Positions 33,989 to 42,231 of a stretch of DNA of 64,000 nucleotides are shown in pieces. The number at the start of each line of letters is the position of its first letter. The first letter of the stretch is position 1. A program made the translations under genes and the position numbers. This DNA is from Streptomyces canus (GTDB taxonomy: Bacteria; Actinomycetota; Actinomycetes; Streptomycetales; Streptomycetaceae): assembly GCF_030815415.1 (NCBI RefSeq), contig NZ_JAUSWW010000001.1, positions 4,092,001 through 4,156,000 of the forward strand. The letters run 5' to 3'. A model generated the notes under the pieces. It saw only the letters and a list, made by a program, of their open reading frames with translations, was not told the origin of the DNA and did not search any database.

Positions 33989-34559
33989 GGAAACTGCGCG
34001 ACTCCACGGGCGCCGAACCCTGCGGCGGCACAACAATCCCCCCGAAGGCGTACTCGCGCAGCTTGCGCCACACTCCGTCAGCGCCCTGCTCATACAGAGC
34101 GAAGCCCGTGCAGGGCCACTCGGCGGTGAAGTCACCGAGCTCTTCGTACGCCCGGTCCATCGCCTCGTCGTCGATGCCGTGGGCGACGGTCACATGCGGG
34201 TGATACGGGAACTGCAGCTCACGCGCCACCGGCCCCGACGCGTCACGCACCTGCTTCTGCAGCCAGGTGCAGGCCTCGGCGCCCTCCGCGACCTGGACGA
34301 ACACCACCGGCGACACGGGCCGGAAGGTACCCGTGCCGGACAGCTTCATCGGGAACGGCCGACCCGCCGCGGCGACCTCGGTCAGATGCGCCTCGATGGC
34401 GGGGAGCGCGGTGTCCTCGACCTCGGTCGGCGGCACCAGCGTGACATGCGTGGGGATACCGTGAGCCGCGGCGTCACCGAAGCCCGCGCGCAGCTGTTGG
34501 AGCAGGCTGCCGTGAGGCTCCGGGACCGCGATCGACACGCCGATCGTTACGGTCCCCAC
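33978..34559 (-). CDS. 2'-5' RNA ligase / cyclic phosphodiesterase family protein (2H superfamily)
   Basis: This is a 193-residue 2H phosphoesterase-fold protein with two H-x-T/S-x motifs: THVTLVPP near residue 38 and YHPHVTVAHG near residue 120. Such proteins hydrolyse or ligate 2',5' RNA linkages or cyclic phosphates; the actual substrate here is unknown. The start is GTG at 34559 with GGGAGA upstream. The gene begins 138 nt after trpS ends, on the same strand. An inverted repeat (34593-34619) separates them, so it is probably transcribed separately. The last codons are part of the terminator hairpin. Confidence 0.8.
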   Translation of the reverse strand: MGTVTIGVSIAVPEPHGSLLQQLRAGFGDAAAHGIPTHVTLVPPTEVEDTALPAIEAHLTEVAAAGRPFPMKLSGTGTFRPVSPVVFVQVAEGAEACTWLQKQVRDASGPVARELQFPYHPHVTVAHGIDDEAMDRAYEELGDFTAEWPCTGFALYEQGADGVWRKLREYAFGGIVVPPQGSAPVESRSFPRP

Positions 34560-34592
34560 GTCGTCTCCCTGTCTTCCTGTCGGGTTCGTCCC

Positions 34593-34619
34593 GGCCGTAC
34601 GGCTATCGACTGTACGGCC
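34593..34619. promoter_or_regulatory. Inverted repeat GGCCGTAC-N11-GTACGGCC
   Basis: A perfect 8-bp repeat lies between trpS (3' side) and the 2'-5' RNA ligase-like gene (5' side). It could be the trpS terminator or an operator. Confidence 0.45.
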
Positions 34620-34697
34620 ACGGCTGTGTTGTGGGCAGGCGCAACCGTAGTGATGTGCAGCGCTCTGTCCAGTGGTACGTGTGTGCGGGCCTACGCC

Positions 34698-35711
34698 TCA
34701 GTGCTTGGCGGGCAGAAAGCCGACCCGGTCGTAGGCCTGTGCCAGCGTCTCCGCGGCCACCGCGCGCGCCTTCTCGGCACCCTTGGCCAGGATCGAGTCC
34801 AGTGTCTCGGGGTCGTCCAGATACTGCTGGGTGCGCTCCCGGAACGGCGTCACGAACTCGACCATGACCTCGGCGAGGTCCGTCTTGAGCGCACCGTAGC
34901 CCTTGCCCTCGTACTTCTGCTCCAGTTCCGCGATTCCCGTACCCGTCAGGGTCGAGTAGATGCCGAGCAGGTTGCTGACACCGGGCTTGTTCTCGGCGTC
35001 GAAGCGGATGACGGTGTCGGTGTCGGTGACCGCGCTCTTGACCTTCTTGGCGGTGGTCTTCGGCTCGTCGAGGAGGTTGATCAGGCCCTTCGGTGTGGAC
35101 GCCGACTTGCTCATCTTGATCGATGGGTCCTGAAGGTCGTAGATCTTCGCCGTCTCCTTGAGGATGTACGGCTTCGGAAGCGTGAAGGTCTCGCCGAAGC
35201 GGCCGTTGAAGCGCGTGGCGAGGTCGCGGGTGAGCTCGATGTGCTGGCGCTGGTCCTCGCCGACCGGGACCTCGTTGGCCTGGTAGAGCAGGATGTCCGC
35301 GACCTGGAGGATCGGGTACGTGAAGAGGCCGACGGAGGCCCGCTCCGCGCCCTGCTTGGCGGACTTGTCCTTGAACTGGGTCATACGGGAGGCCTCACCG
35401 AAGCCCGTGAAGCAGTTCATGACCCAGGCGAGCTGGGCGTGCTCGGGGACATGGCTCTGGACGAACAGCGTGCAGCGCTCGGGGTCGAGGCCGGCGGCCA
35501 GGAGCTGGGCGGCGGCCAGGCGGGTGTTCGCCCGCAGCTCCGCCGGGTCCTGCGGAATCGTGATCGCGTGCAGGTCGACGACCATGTAGAACGCGTCGTG
35601 GGACTCCTGCAGGGCTACCCACTGGCGGACGGCGCCGAGGTAGTTGCCGAGGTGGAACGAGCCTGCGGTGGGCTGGATTCCGGAGAGCACGCGGGGACGA
35701 TCAGAGGCCAT
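34698..35711 (-). CDS. trpS: Tryptophanyl-tRNA synthetase
   Basis: This 337-residue class I aminoacyl-tRNA synthetase charges tRNA-Trp. The N-terminus MASDRPRVLSGIQPTAGSFHLGNYLGA carries the HIGH-equivalent HLGNY and the usual GxQPTGxxHLG lead-in. The second signature KMSKSAST (about residue 200) is intact. The middle has FTYPILQVADILLYQA and VGEDQRQHIELTRD, both diagnostic for TrpS. The C-terminal helix bundle ends YDRVGFLPAKH. The ATG at 35711 fits the conserved N-terminus; a second ATG three codons upstream is possible. The gene diverges from the ECF sigma gene. No tRNA-Trp or T-box-like leader was seen. Confidence 0.97.
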   Translation of the reverse strand: MASDRPRVLSGIQPTAGSFHLGNYLGAVRQWVALQESHDAFYMVVDLHAITIPQDPAELRANTRLAAAQLLAAGLDPERCTLFVQSHVPEHAQLAWVMNCFTGFGEASRMTQFKDKSAKQGAERASVGLFTYPILQVADILLYQANEVPVGEDQRQHIELTRDLATRFNGRFGETFTLPKPYILKETAKIYDLQDPSIKMSKSASTPKGLINLLDEPKTTAKKVKSAVTDTDTVIRFDAENKPGVSNLLGIYSTLTGTGIAELEQKYEGKGYGALKTDLAEVMVEFVTPFRERTQQYLDDPETLDSILAKGAEKARAVAAETLAQAYDRVGFLPAKH

Positions 35712-35765
35712 GCTCACCATTCTCTCAGGTACCGGCCCCCGATCCGGGACCGGTCGGAAACAGAT

Positions 35766-35795
35766 GGGAACCGATCCGTCTCCTGCGGTGTAACA
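35766..35795 (+). promoter_or_regulatory. Candidate ECF-sigma promoter P1 (GGGAACC-N16-TGTAACA)
   Basis: GGGAACC (35766-35772) is a classic ECF -35 element. After 16 nt comes TGTAACA (35789-35795), 5 nt before the GTG of the sigma factor gene, implying a leaderless transcript. The same two boxes with the same spacing occur at 37398-37427. Confidence 0.65.
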
Positions 35796-35800
35796 AAGGT

Positions 35801-36403
35801 GTGAGAACGCGGGAGGGGGGCCGCATCGTCGATGAGGCCGCGGTGATCGCACGGGTACGCGCCGGAGAGCCGGAGGCGTACGCGGAGCTGGTGCGCGCCC
35901 ATACGGGCATCGCGCTGCGGGCGGCCGCGGCACTGGGGGCGGGTGCGGACGCGGAGGACGTGGTGCAGCAGGCCTTCGTCAAGGCGTACTGCGCGCTGGG
36001 CCGGTTCAAGGACGGCGCGTCGTTCAGGCCGTGGCTGCTGTCGATCGTGACCAATGAGACGAGGAACACAGTGCGTACGGCGGCCCGCCAGCGCACGCTC
36101 GCCGGCCGCGAGGCAGCGTTCGTGGAGGCTGAGCCGCTGATACCGGAGGCTGCGGATCCGGCGGTGGCGACCCTCGAGACGGAGCGCCGCGCGGCCCTGC
36201 TGTCCGCCCTGGAGAAGCTGAGCGAGGAGCATCGCCTGGTCGTCACCTACCGCTATCTGCTGGAGATGGACGAGTCCGAGACCGCCCAGGCGCTGGGCTG
36301 GCCCCGGGGCACGGTGAAGTCCCGGCTGAACCGCGCGCTGCGGAAACTGAGTCGGCTGCTGCCGGATTTCGAGCCTCGGGAAGGGGGTGATGAGCGTGAG
36401 TGA
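35801..36403 (+). CDS. ECF RNA polymerase sigma factor (sigma-70 group 4)
   Basis: This is a 200-residue ECF sigma. Region 2 runs from about residue 22 (GEPEAYAELVRAHTGIALRAAAALGAGADAEDVVQQAFVKAY), with the -10-binding segment near FRPWLLSIVTNETRN. Region 4 (about 125-190) has LEKLSEEHRLVVTYRYLLEMDESETAQALGWPRGTVKSRLNRALRKL as the -35-binding helix-turn-helix. No C-terminal extension is present. The start is GTG at 35801, placed right after P1; a GTG at 35843 after GATGAGG is the alternative. Its 3' end overlaps the next gene, the probable anti-sigma, by 14 nt, the usual coupling of sigma and anti-sigma genes. Confidence 0.92.
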   Translation: MRTREGGRIVDEAAVIARVRAGEPEAYAELVRAHTGIALRAAAALGAGADAEDVVQQAFVKAYCALGRFKDGASFRPWLLSIVTNETRNTVRTAARQRTLAGREAAFVEAEPLIPEAADPAVATLETERRAALLSALEKLSEEHRLVVTYRYLLEMDESETAQALGWPRGTVKSRLNRALRKLSRLLPDFEPREGGDERE

Positions 36404-37385
36404 GGGGCGAGAGCCGTACGGCGGTGAGGGCGGCCGTGGGCCCGAGGGCGCCGGTGGCCGGGGTCCGCGCGGTCGCGGCGGTGACCGGGGTCCGGGTCCG
36501 TGGGGGCGTGGCCGTGGGCGGGCGTCGCGGGGCGGTGACTCCCGGCTGCCGGAGGAGCTGCGGGCGCTGGGCAGGTCGCTGGACGCGCCCGGGGGCGAGG
36601 AGGCCGACGGGTCCGTGGGCTCCGAGACCATGGTCGAGCGGGTGCTCGGGCAGATACTCGCCGACCAGGTGCCGGTCCCGGTGGCCGAGCCGCCCCCCGT
36701 CCGTGAGCGGCTGACCGCGGTGCGGCGCTGGACGCGGATGCGGTGGCGCTCCCTGAGCGCGGCGCTGTGCGGCCTGCTGACGGTGCTCGTGCTCACCCCG
36801 CCGGTGCGGGCCGCGGTCTACGACTGGTTCGGTTTCGCCGGGGTCGAGGTGCGGTACGACCCGTCGGCGACGCCCTCGCCCGGCGCCGGGGCGCCCGGCT
36901 GCGGCCGCTCGGTGTCCCTTGCGCAGGCCGAGCGGCGGGCCGGGTTCGCGCCGCTGGTTCCGGACGCGTTCGGCAGCCCGGACGCGGTGGCGGTGACCGC
37001 GGAGCCGCAGGGGCGGACCGTGGTCACCCTGTGCTGGCGTGAGCGGGGGAGGACGATCCGGCTGGACCAGTTCGCGGCCGGTCTGGACATCGCCTTCACG
37101 AAGACCGTGCGCGAGCAGCCGGAATGGATCTCCCTGGGCGCCGACCCCGAGGACGTCGGCGGGGCGAACGACACGGCTCTGTGGTTTCCGCGCCCCCACC
37201 TGCTGAGCTTCTGGCTGGTGGACACGGGCGGGGAGCGCTACACCCGCACCGAGCGGACCGCCGGGCCGACCCTGCTGTGGAGCCATGGGACGGGCACCGA
37301 GGACGTGACGCTGCGGCTGGAGGGCGTGGCATCGCGGGCGCGGGCGGTGGAGATCGCGAAGTCGCTGGAGAAGTCCCCGAAATAG
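36390..37385 (+). CDS. Probable membrane-bound anti-sigma factor (331 aa)
   Basis: Position and overlap with the ECF sigma gene are the main evidence. The first 55 residues are Gly/Arg-rich and disordered. A helical segment LPEELRALGRSLD...ETMVERVLGQILAD could contact the sigma factor. One membrane helix (about 128-150, LSAALCGLLTVLVLTPPVRAAVY) separates it from an extracytoplasmic domain of about 180 residues with two Cys (GCGRS and VTLCWRE). No HxxxCxxC zinc motif is present, so it is not a ZAS-type anti-sigma. GGGAAGGGGG precedes the ATG at 36390; GTG at 36387 is an alternative. The function is inferred. Confidence 0.65.
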   Translation: MSVSEGREPYGGEGGRGPEGAGGRGPRGRGGDRGPGPWGRGRGRASRGGDSRLPEELRALGRSLDAPGGEEADGSVGSETMVERVLGQILADQVPVPVAEPPPVRERLTAVRRWTRMRWRSLSAALCGLLTVLVLTPPVRAAVYDWFGFAGVEVRYDPSATPSPGAGAPGCGRSVSLAQAERRAGFAPLVPDAFGSPDAVAVTAEPQGRTVVTLCWRERGRTIRLDQFAAGLDIAFTKTVREQPEWISLGADPEDVGGANDTALWFPRPHLLSFWLVDTGGERYTRTERTAGPTLLWSHGTGTEDVTLRLEGVASRARAVEIAKSLEKSPK

Positions 37386-37397
37386 TGCGGCCGGGGT

Positions 37398-37427
37398 GGG
37401 AACCCCGGCGGGCCGGGCGGTGTACCA
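37398..37427 (+). promoter_or_regulatory. Candidate ECF-sigma promoter P2 (GGGAACC-N16-TGTACCA)
   Basis: GGGAACC (37398-37404), then exactly 16 nt ending GCGG, then TGTACCA (37421-37427), 65 nt before the ATG at 37492. It matches P1 in both boxes, the spacer length and the GCGG before the -10. Confidence 0.65.
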
Positions 37428-37491
37428 GAAGTGACACACGGCTCGCGAAGACGGGGGCGGGCCGTACGGCAGCGGCTGGTGGGGGGTTCTG

Positions 37492-38238
37492 ATGCACAGG
37501 CGGATGAGCGGCTGGAGGGGTGGGCGGCGTCGACTCGGGGCGCTGGCAGGGGTGGTGGTGGCCGCGCTCGGGCTGGCCCTGTGGGGTGCCGGGTCCGCTT
37601 CGGCCGGTGGGCCGACGAGCGTGCTGATCGTCTCGCCGGAGAGTACGGAGACGGCCTCGCTCTACCACTCCGACACGAAGTACGGCGAGTTGCAGCGGCT
37701 CCTCGGCGAACCGGGCGCGGGCACGGCGGACAAGCCGCCCGAGGCCGACCTGGCCGCCGGCCCACAGATCAATGTCACCTGGATGCTGCACGACGTGACG
37801 CCGTGGCGGGTCGACCGGGTCCATCCGGCGGTGGACTCCGAGGCTGTCTGGATACACACGGCGGCGAATCTGGACGCGTCGACGAACGGCACCTGGCACC
37901 GCGCCGAACGGCCGGCCGTCCTCCGCGGGCTCCTCGAGAACCTGGGCGTGATGGGCGAGGCCGCCGACGGTGACTACCCGGTGGAGTACCCACCGCCCTG
38001 GGACATGTACGGCACGGAGCCGGCGGAGGCCACCGAGTCGGCGCCCGCGGCGGCCCCGGCCCAGCGGCCCGGGTCGGGTGACGGCGCCGACTGGTGGTGG
38101 GCGCTGCCGGGTCTCGCGGCCGGGGCGGTGCTGGCGCTGGTGCTGCGGCCTTTCGCCACGCGACTGCCGGACGTGCCGGCGCTGCGACGGCGGAGGGTGC
38201 GGGAACCGGGGCCTCGGCAGGAACTGAGGGATGTGTGA
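37492..38238 (+). CDS. Exported protein with C-terminal membrane anchor, probable ECF-sigma target
   Basis: This 248-residue protein has a signal peptide (RRRLGALAGVVVAALGLALWGAGSASAGG). Its extracytoplasmic domain of about 130 residues begins PTSVLIVSPESTETASLYHSD and includes INVTWMLHDVTPWRVDRVHP and VWIHTAAN. An Ala/Pro linker follows, then one membrane helix (WWWALPGLAAGAVLALVLRPF) and a basic cytoplasmic tail. I do not recognise the domain. GGGGGG lies a few bases before the ATG. The P2 promoter upstream suggests it is controlled by the neighbouring sigma factor, so it may act in an envelope response. Confidence 0.75.
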   Translation: MHRRMSGWRGGRRRLGALAGVVVAALGLALWGAGSASAGGPTSVLIVSPESTETASLYHSDTKYGELQRLLGEPGAGTADKPPEADLAAGPQINVTWMLHDVTPWRVDRVHPAVDSEAVWIHTAANLDASTNGTWHRAERPAVLRGLLENLGVMGEAADGDYPVEYPPPWDMYGTEPAEATESAPAAAPAQRPGSGDGADWWWALPGLAAGAVLALVLRPFATRLPDVPALRRRRVREPGPRQELRDV

Positions 38239-38376
38239 GGGCTTGCTTCCGGGGTCCCGGAGTCGGGCCGGCCGTCGGGGTCGCGACCGGGGTCGACGGG
38301 GGCTGCTGATACGCCGCGCGGCGGGCCGACGGGGAGCCGGACCGCCGCGGGAGGAGCCACGTCAGAACTCATCGAG

Positions 38377-38403
38377 CTGATCGATCTGACTGATCTGACC
38401 GAT
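38377..38403. repeat. Three tandem 9-bp units (CTGAYYGAT)
   Basis: CTGATCGAT, CTGACTGAT and CTGACCGAT lie head to tail in the 207-nt gap between convergent genes. The rest of that gap shows no gene or clear hairpin. Confidence 0.5.
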
Positions 38404-38445
38404 CCGTGAGAGTCGCCGGTCTTTGACAACTCAAGAGAGCGTTGG

Positions 38446-39897
38446 TCAGCCCAGGTCGATCTCGGGGTAGAGCGGGAAGCCGGCCACGAGGTCGGTGGCG
38501 CGGTGGGAGATCTCGTCCGCGACCTTGGCGTCGAGGATGTGGGCGGCCTTGGAGGGGGCGCCCGACTTGGTGGTGCCCGGCTCGGTGGCGGTGAGGACGC
38601 GGTCGATGAGGCCGGCGACCTCGTCCATCTCGGCGGTGCCCAGGCCACGGGTGGTGAGGGCGGGGGTGCCGATGCGGATGCCGGAGGTGTACCAGGCGCC
38701 GTTGGGGTCGGCCGGGATCGCGTTGCGGTTGGTGACGATGCCGGAGTCGAGGAGGGCGGCCTCGGCCTGGCGGCCGGTGAGGCCGTAGGAGGAGGCGACG
38801 TCGATCAGGTTGAGGTGGTTGTCGGTGCCGCCGGTGACGAGGGTGGCGCCGCGTCGCATCAGACCCTCGGCGAGGGCGCGGGAGTTGTCGACGATGCGCT
38901 GGGCGTAGACCTGGAAGGAGGGCTGGCGGGCCTCGGCCAGCGCCACCGCCTTCGCGGCCATGACGTGCGGGAGCGGGCCGCCGAGGACCATCGGGCAGCC
39001 GCGGTCGACCTGGTCCTTGAGGGAGTCGTCGCACAGGACCATGCCGCCGCGCGGGCCGCGCAGCGACTTGTGGGTGGTGGTGGTGACGATCTGGGCGTGC
39101 GGGACCGGGTCGAAGTCACCGGTCAGCACCTTGCCCGCCACCAGGCCGGCGAAGTGCGCCATGTCCACCATCAGGGTCGCCCCGACCTCGTCGGCGATCT
39201 CGCGCATGATGCGGAAGTTCACCAGCCGGGGGTAGGCGGAGTAGCCGGCGACGATGATGAGCGGCTTGAACTCACGGGCGGACACCCGCAGCGCCTCGTA
39301 GTCGATCAGCCCGGTGGCCGGGTCCGTGCCGTAGGAGCGCTGGTCGAACATCTTGCCGGAGATGTTGGGGCGGAAGCCGTGGGTGAGGTGGCCGCCGGCG
39401 TCCAGGGACATGCCGAGCATGCGCTGGTTGCCGAAGGCCTGACGGAGTTCGGCCCAGTCGGCGTCGGTGAGGTCGTTGACCTGGCGGACGCCCGCCTTCT
39501 TCAGGAAGGGGACCTCGACGCGGTCGGCGAGGACGGACCAGAAGGCGACGAGGTTGGCGTCGATGCCGGAGTGCGGCTGGACGTAGGCGTGGCGGGCGCC
39601 GAAGAGCTCCCTGGCGTGCTCGGCGGCGAGCGACTCCACGGTGTCGACGTTGCGGCAGCCGGCGTAGAAGCGGCGGCCGATGGTGCCCTCGGCGTACTTG
39701 TCGCTGAACCAGTTGCCCATCGCGAGGAGGGTGGCCGGGGAGGCGTAGTTCTCGGAGGCGATCAGCTTGAGCATCTCGCGCTGATCGTGGACCTCCTGGC
39801 CGATGGCGTCGGCGACGCGCGGCTCGACGGCGCGGATCACATCGAGGGCGGCGCGAAAGGCGGTGGACTCGGTGGAGAGGGGCTGCTGGTCCGACAT
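38446..39897 (-). CDS. glyA: Serine hydroxymethyltransferase, long form
   Basis: This is a 483-residue PLP enzyme that interconverts serine and glycine and charges tetrahydrofolate with one-carbon units. Signatures are LIASENYASPATLLAMGNWFSDKYAEG and YAGCRNVDTVESLAAEHARELFG. PHSGIDANL and the PLP-lysine segment TTTTHKSLRGPRGG (Lys about residue 277) complete the set. It is about 65 residues longer than E. coli GlyA. Part of that is an insertion of about 33 residues (DRVEVPFLKKAGVRQVNDLT...) after the ANLVAFWSVL segment. A second, shorter GlyA is usual elsewhere in Streptomyces. GGAGG precedes the ATG at 39897. The 257-nt upstream gap has TAGGGT as a possible -10 but no riboswitch that I recognise. 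Confidence 0.95.
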   Translation of the reverse strand: MSDQQPLSTESTAFRAALDVIRAVEPRVADAIGQEVHDQREMLKLIASENYASPATLLAMGNWFSDKYAEGTIGRRFYAGCRNVDTVESLAAEHARELFGARHAYVQPHSGIDANLVAFWSVLADRVEVPFLKKAGVRQVNDLTDADWAELRQAFGNQRMLGMSLDAGGHLTHGFRPNISGKMFDQRSYGTDPATGLIDYEALRVSAREFKPLIIVAGYSAYPRLVNFRIMREIADEVGATLMVDMAHFAGLVAGKVLTGDFDPVPHAQIVTTTTHKSLRGPRGGMVLCDDSLKDQVDRGCPMVLGGPLPHVMAAKAVALAEARQPSFQVYAQRIVDNSRALAEGLMRRGATLVTGGTDNHLNLIDVASSYGLTGRQAEAALLDSGIVTNRNAIPADPNGAWYTSGIRIGTPALTTRGLGTAEMDEVAGLIDRVLTATEPGTTKSGAPSKAAHILDAKVADEISHRATDLVAGFPLYPEIDLG

Positions 39898-40154
39898 GTG
39901 CGGCCTCCGGATGGCGTGGCGGTTGCGGTCACGATTCACGGTTCGGCCCAGGCGCACGGCACTCGGTCACGCACGGGCCGCTCCCCGATGGTCCGTCCCA
40001 TCCCAGCGCGCCAGTCACGGCCCGTGGGCCACCCTACCGGCCGGCCCGGACGCTGGAGTGCCCGCGTCCACCATGCGAGCGAGGAATCACCCTGCTCCGG
40101 GCCCTGGTCGCCGTCCGCGGTCGGCATAGGGGCGACCCTGTGCGGCAGGCCGGG

Positions 40155-40970
40155 TCAGGACGGCTTGCGGCCCCAGGCGAGGACCATGAAATTGGGGATG
40201 TAGGTGCTTCCCTGGAGCTTCGTCAGGGTGATCACCTCCTCGATGTCCGCGTCGCTCACCTCGCCCGTCTCCAGGAGCCGTGGCCGCAGGGATCGCAGGG
40301 TGAGAGGGAAGAAGGCCGAGGAACCGCCGGTCAGGACGGGCGCGTAGACCTCCGCCCCGACCTCGGTCAGCCCGGCGTCCGTCAGGGCCTGCGGCAGGCG
40401 TCGGCCAGTGCCGGGGTCCACCCCCGCGGCGCCGAAGGCGGCCCGCAGCGCGCGGCCGAGGCGCTCGGCCACCTCGATGTACTGAGGCGGGTAATAGCGG
40501 GCGGCGGCCGGGTACATCGGCCCGTCGATGTCGAAGTCCTCCACGACCACCCAGCCTCCGGGCCGGGTCGCGGCGACCATGCGCCGCAGCGCCTCGTCAC
40601 GGTCGGAGAGGTGTTCCACCACGGCACGTGCGTGCACGAGGTCGAAGGGGGCGTCGGGGAGCCGGTCCGTGAGGATGTCGTGCCGGCGCACCTCCAGGTT
40701 GGACAGGGTGTGGGCCTCGGCGAAGCGCGTGTCGAGGTCGACGGCGAGCACCCGCCCCGCGGCGCCGACCTGCCGGGCCAGCCAGCGGGCGATGCTGCCG
40801 GCGCCGCAGCCCACCTCCAGACATCGCCAGCCCTCGGCGACTCCCAGCTCGGTGAGCCGGTGCCGGCTCTGGCTGTCGTAGATCTCCTCCAGCGCGCTGA
40901 GCCGGCTGTGCTCGCGCTCCCAGGACGGGTCGAAGACGTATCCGTTCTCCACCGTGGCCGTGTCGCTCAC
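40155..40970 (-). CDS. SAM-dependent methyltransferase
   Basis: This 271-residue class I methyltransferase has motif I CLEVGCGAGSIARWLARQVGAAGRVLAVDLD, where the GxGxG loop is followed by the acidic residue that binds the ribose. The post-I motif is RRHDILTD and motif II/III is FDLVHARAVVEHLSDRDEALRRMVAATRPGGWVVVEDFD. The C-terminal 120 residues should form the substrate lid (YYPPQYIEVAERLGRALRAAF). A substrate cannot be read from the sequence; the pattern is that of small-molecule C- or O-methyltransferases. The start is GTG at 40970 with GAGGGGC upstream. It is transcribed towards glyA, but a gap of 257 nt makes cotranscription doubtful. Confidence 0.85.
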   Translation of the reverse strand: MSDTATVENGYVFDPSWEREHSRLSALEEIYDSQSRHRLTELGVAEGWRCLEVGCGAGSIARWLARQVGAAGRVLAVDLDTRFAEAHTLSNLEVRRHDILTDRLPDAPFDLVHARAVVEHLSDRDEALRRMVAATRPGGWVVVEDFDIDGPMYPAAARYYPPQYIEVAERLGRALRAAFGAAGVDPGTGRRLPQALTDAGLTEVGAEVYAPVLTGGSSAFFPLTLRSLRPRLLETGEVSDADIEEVITLTKLQGSTYIPNFMVLAWGRKPS

Positions 40971-41015
40971 CGATCGCCCCTCTGCCGTTCGTCACGGGTC
41001 GATCATTCTGTCGCG

Positions 41016-42200
41016 TCAGAGGATCACGTGGGGCAGGAAGCGCGCGTATGCGTCAGTCACCGGTCCGGGCGACTCGCGGATGCCGAGGCCCGCGGACTCG
41101 TCCTCGACGACCCAGGCGCCGAGGACGACACGGTTGCCGTCGAAGTCCGGCAGGAGGGACAACTCCTGGTAGCAGCAGGGTTCTTCGCGCGGTACGGGCA
41201 CGGCGCCGGGTTCATGGATCGTCACGCCGGCGCCCTCGCGGCCCAGCAGCGGCTTGGCGACGTACCCCTTGGAATCGGCCAGCTCCCGTGGCCCGTCCAG
41301 ATAGGCGGGGAGGAGGTTGGGGTGGCCCGGGTACAGCTCCCAGAGGATCGCCAGGAGCGCCTTGTTGCTCAGCAGCATCTTCCAGGCGGGCTCGATCCAC
41401 AGGGTGCTGCCCGTGCCGCCGCCGTTGTCGAGGGTGTCGAGGACGTGGTCGGCGAAGCGGTCGGTGGTCAGCCACTCCCAGGGGTAGAGCTTGAAGCCGC
41501 TGCGGATGAACCGGAGTTGCTTGTCGACGAAGCGGCTGGACAGGGGGTCCCAGCCGATCTCCTCCATGGAGATCCAGGCGGTGTCCAGGCCGGCCTGCTC
41601 GGCGGTCTCCTGGAGATAGGCGACCGTCATGAGGTCCTCGCCGAGTTCGTCGGCCGAGGAGTAGGCGAAGTACAGGGGGCTGCCGGGCGGGAGCAGCGTG
41701 GCCTGCTTCTTCCACGCGGCGATGAGGCGCTCGTGGAGGGAGTTCCACTGGTCGGCGCCGGGGAAGCGCTCCTCCATCCAGAACCACTGGGGGGAGGCGG
41801 CCTCGACGAGGGAGGTGGGAGTGTCGGCGTTGTACTCCAGGAGCTTGGCCGGGCCGGCGCCGTCGTAGCGGAGGTCGAAGCGGCCGTAGACGGAGGGGAG
41901 TTCGGCGCGGCGGCGCCAGGCCTCGGCGACCGCGTCCGCGACGCGCGGATCGGTGATGCCGAGGTCGGCGAAGCGGCCCGTCGTGACGATGTGGTCCGCC
42001 GCCCGCAGGCACATGAGGTGGAGTTCCTCGACGACCTCCTCCAGCGCCTCGACCTCGTCGAGGGAGAAGACGTAGTACGCGCTCTCGTCCCAGTAGGGGC
42101 GCAGAGAGTCGTCGGGGTAGCGGGTGAGGGGATAGATGAGTCCCTGTTCCTCGACGGTCTGCTGCCAGCCGGGGCGGGGTTCGGTGGTGCGGCGTTCCAT
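41016..42200 (-). CDS. Glutathionylspermidine synthase-like ATP-grasp protein (YgiC/YjfC type)
   Basis: This 394-residue protein has the C-terminal ATP-grasp synthetase fold of Gsp. DLRYDGAGPAKLLEYNADTPTSLVEA is the most diagnostic stretch (about residues 107-132). It is followed by SADELGEDLMTVAYLQE, WIEPAWKMLLSNKALLAILWELYPGHPNLLPAY, KPLLGREGAGV (ATP contact) and CCYQELSLLPDFDGNRVVLGAWVV. There is no N-terminal amidase domain, so it resembles E. coli YgiC/YjfC, which do not make glutathionylspermidine. Actinomycetes lack trypanothione, so the real ligation product is unknown. It follows the lipoprotein gene by 31 nt on the same strand, mirroring the ygiB-ygiC pairing. Confidence 0.85.
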   Translation of the reverse strand: MERRTTEPRPGWQQTVEEQGLIYPLTRYPDDSLRPYWDESAYYVFSLDEVEALEEVVEELHLMCLRAADHIVTTGRFADLGITDPRVADAVAEAWRRRAELPSVYGRFDLRYDGAGPAKLLEYNADTPTSLVEAASPQWFWMEERFPGADQWNSLHERLIAAWKKQATLLPPGSPLYFAYSSADELGEDLMTVAYLQETAEQAGLDTAWISMEEIGWDPLSSRFVDKQLRFIRSGFKLYPWEWLTTDRFADHVLDTLDNGGGTGSTLWIEPAWKMLLSNKALLAILWELYPGHPNLLPAYLDGPRELADSKGYVAKPLLGREGAGVTIHEPGAVPVPREEPCCYQELSLLPDFDGNRVVLGAWVVEDESAGLGIRESPGPVTDAYARFLPHVIL

Positions 42201-42231
42201 GGTGTGCGTCCGCTCGTCGTCCGGCGTCCGC

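Noticed and set aside
39898..40154. Riboswitch upstream of glyA
   Set aside because: I could not recognise a glycine, folate or SAM riboswitch core in this 257-nt gap, so none is claimed.
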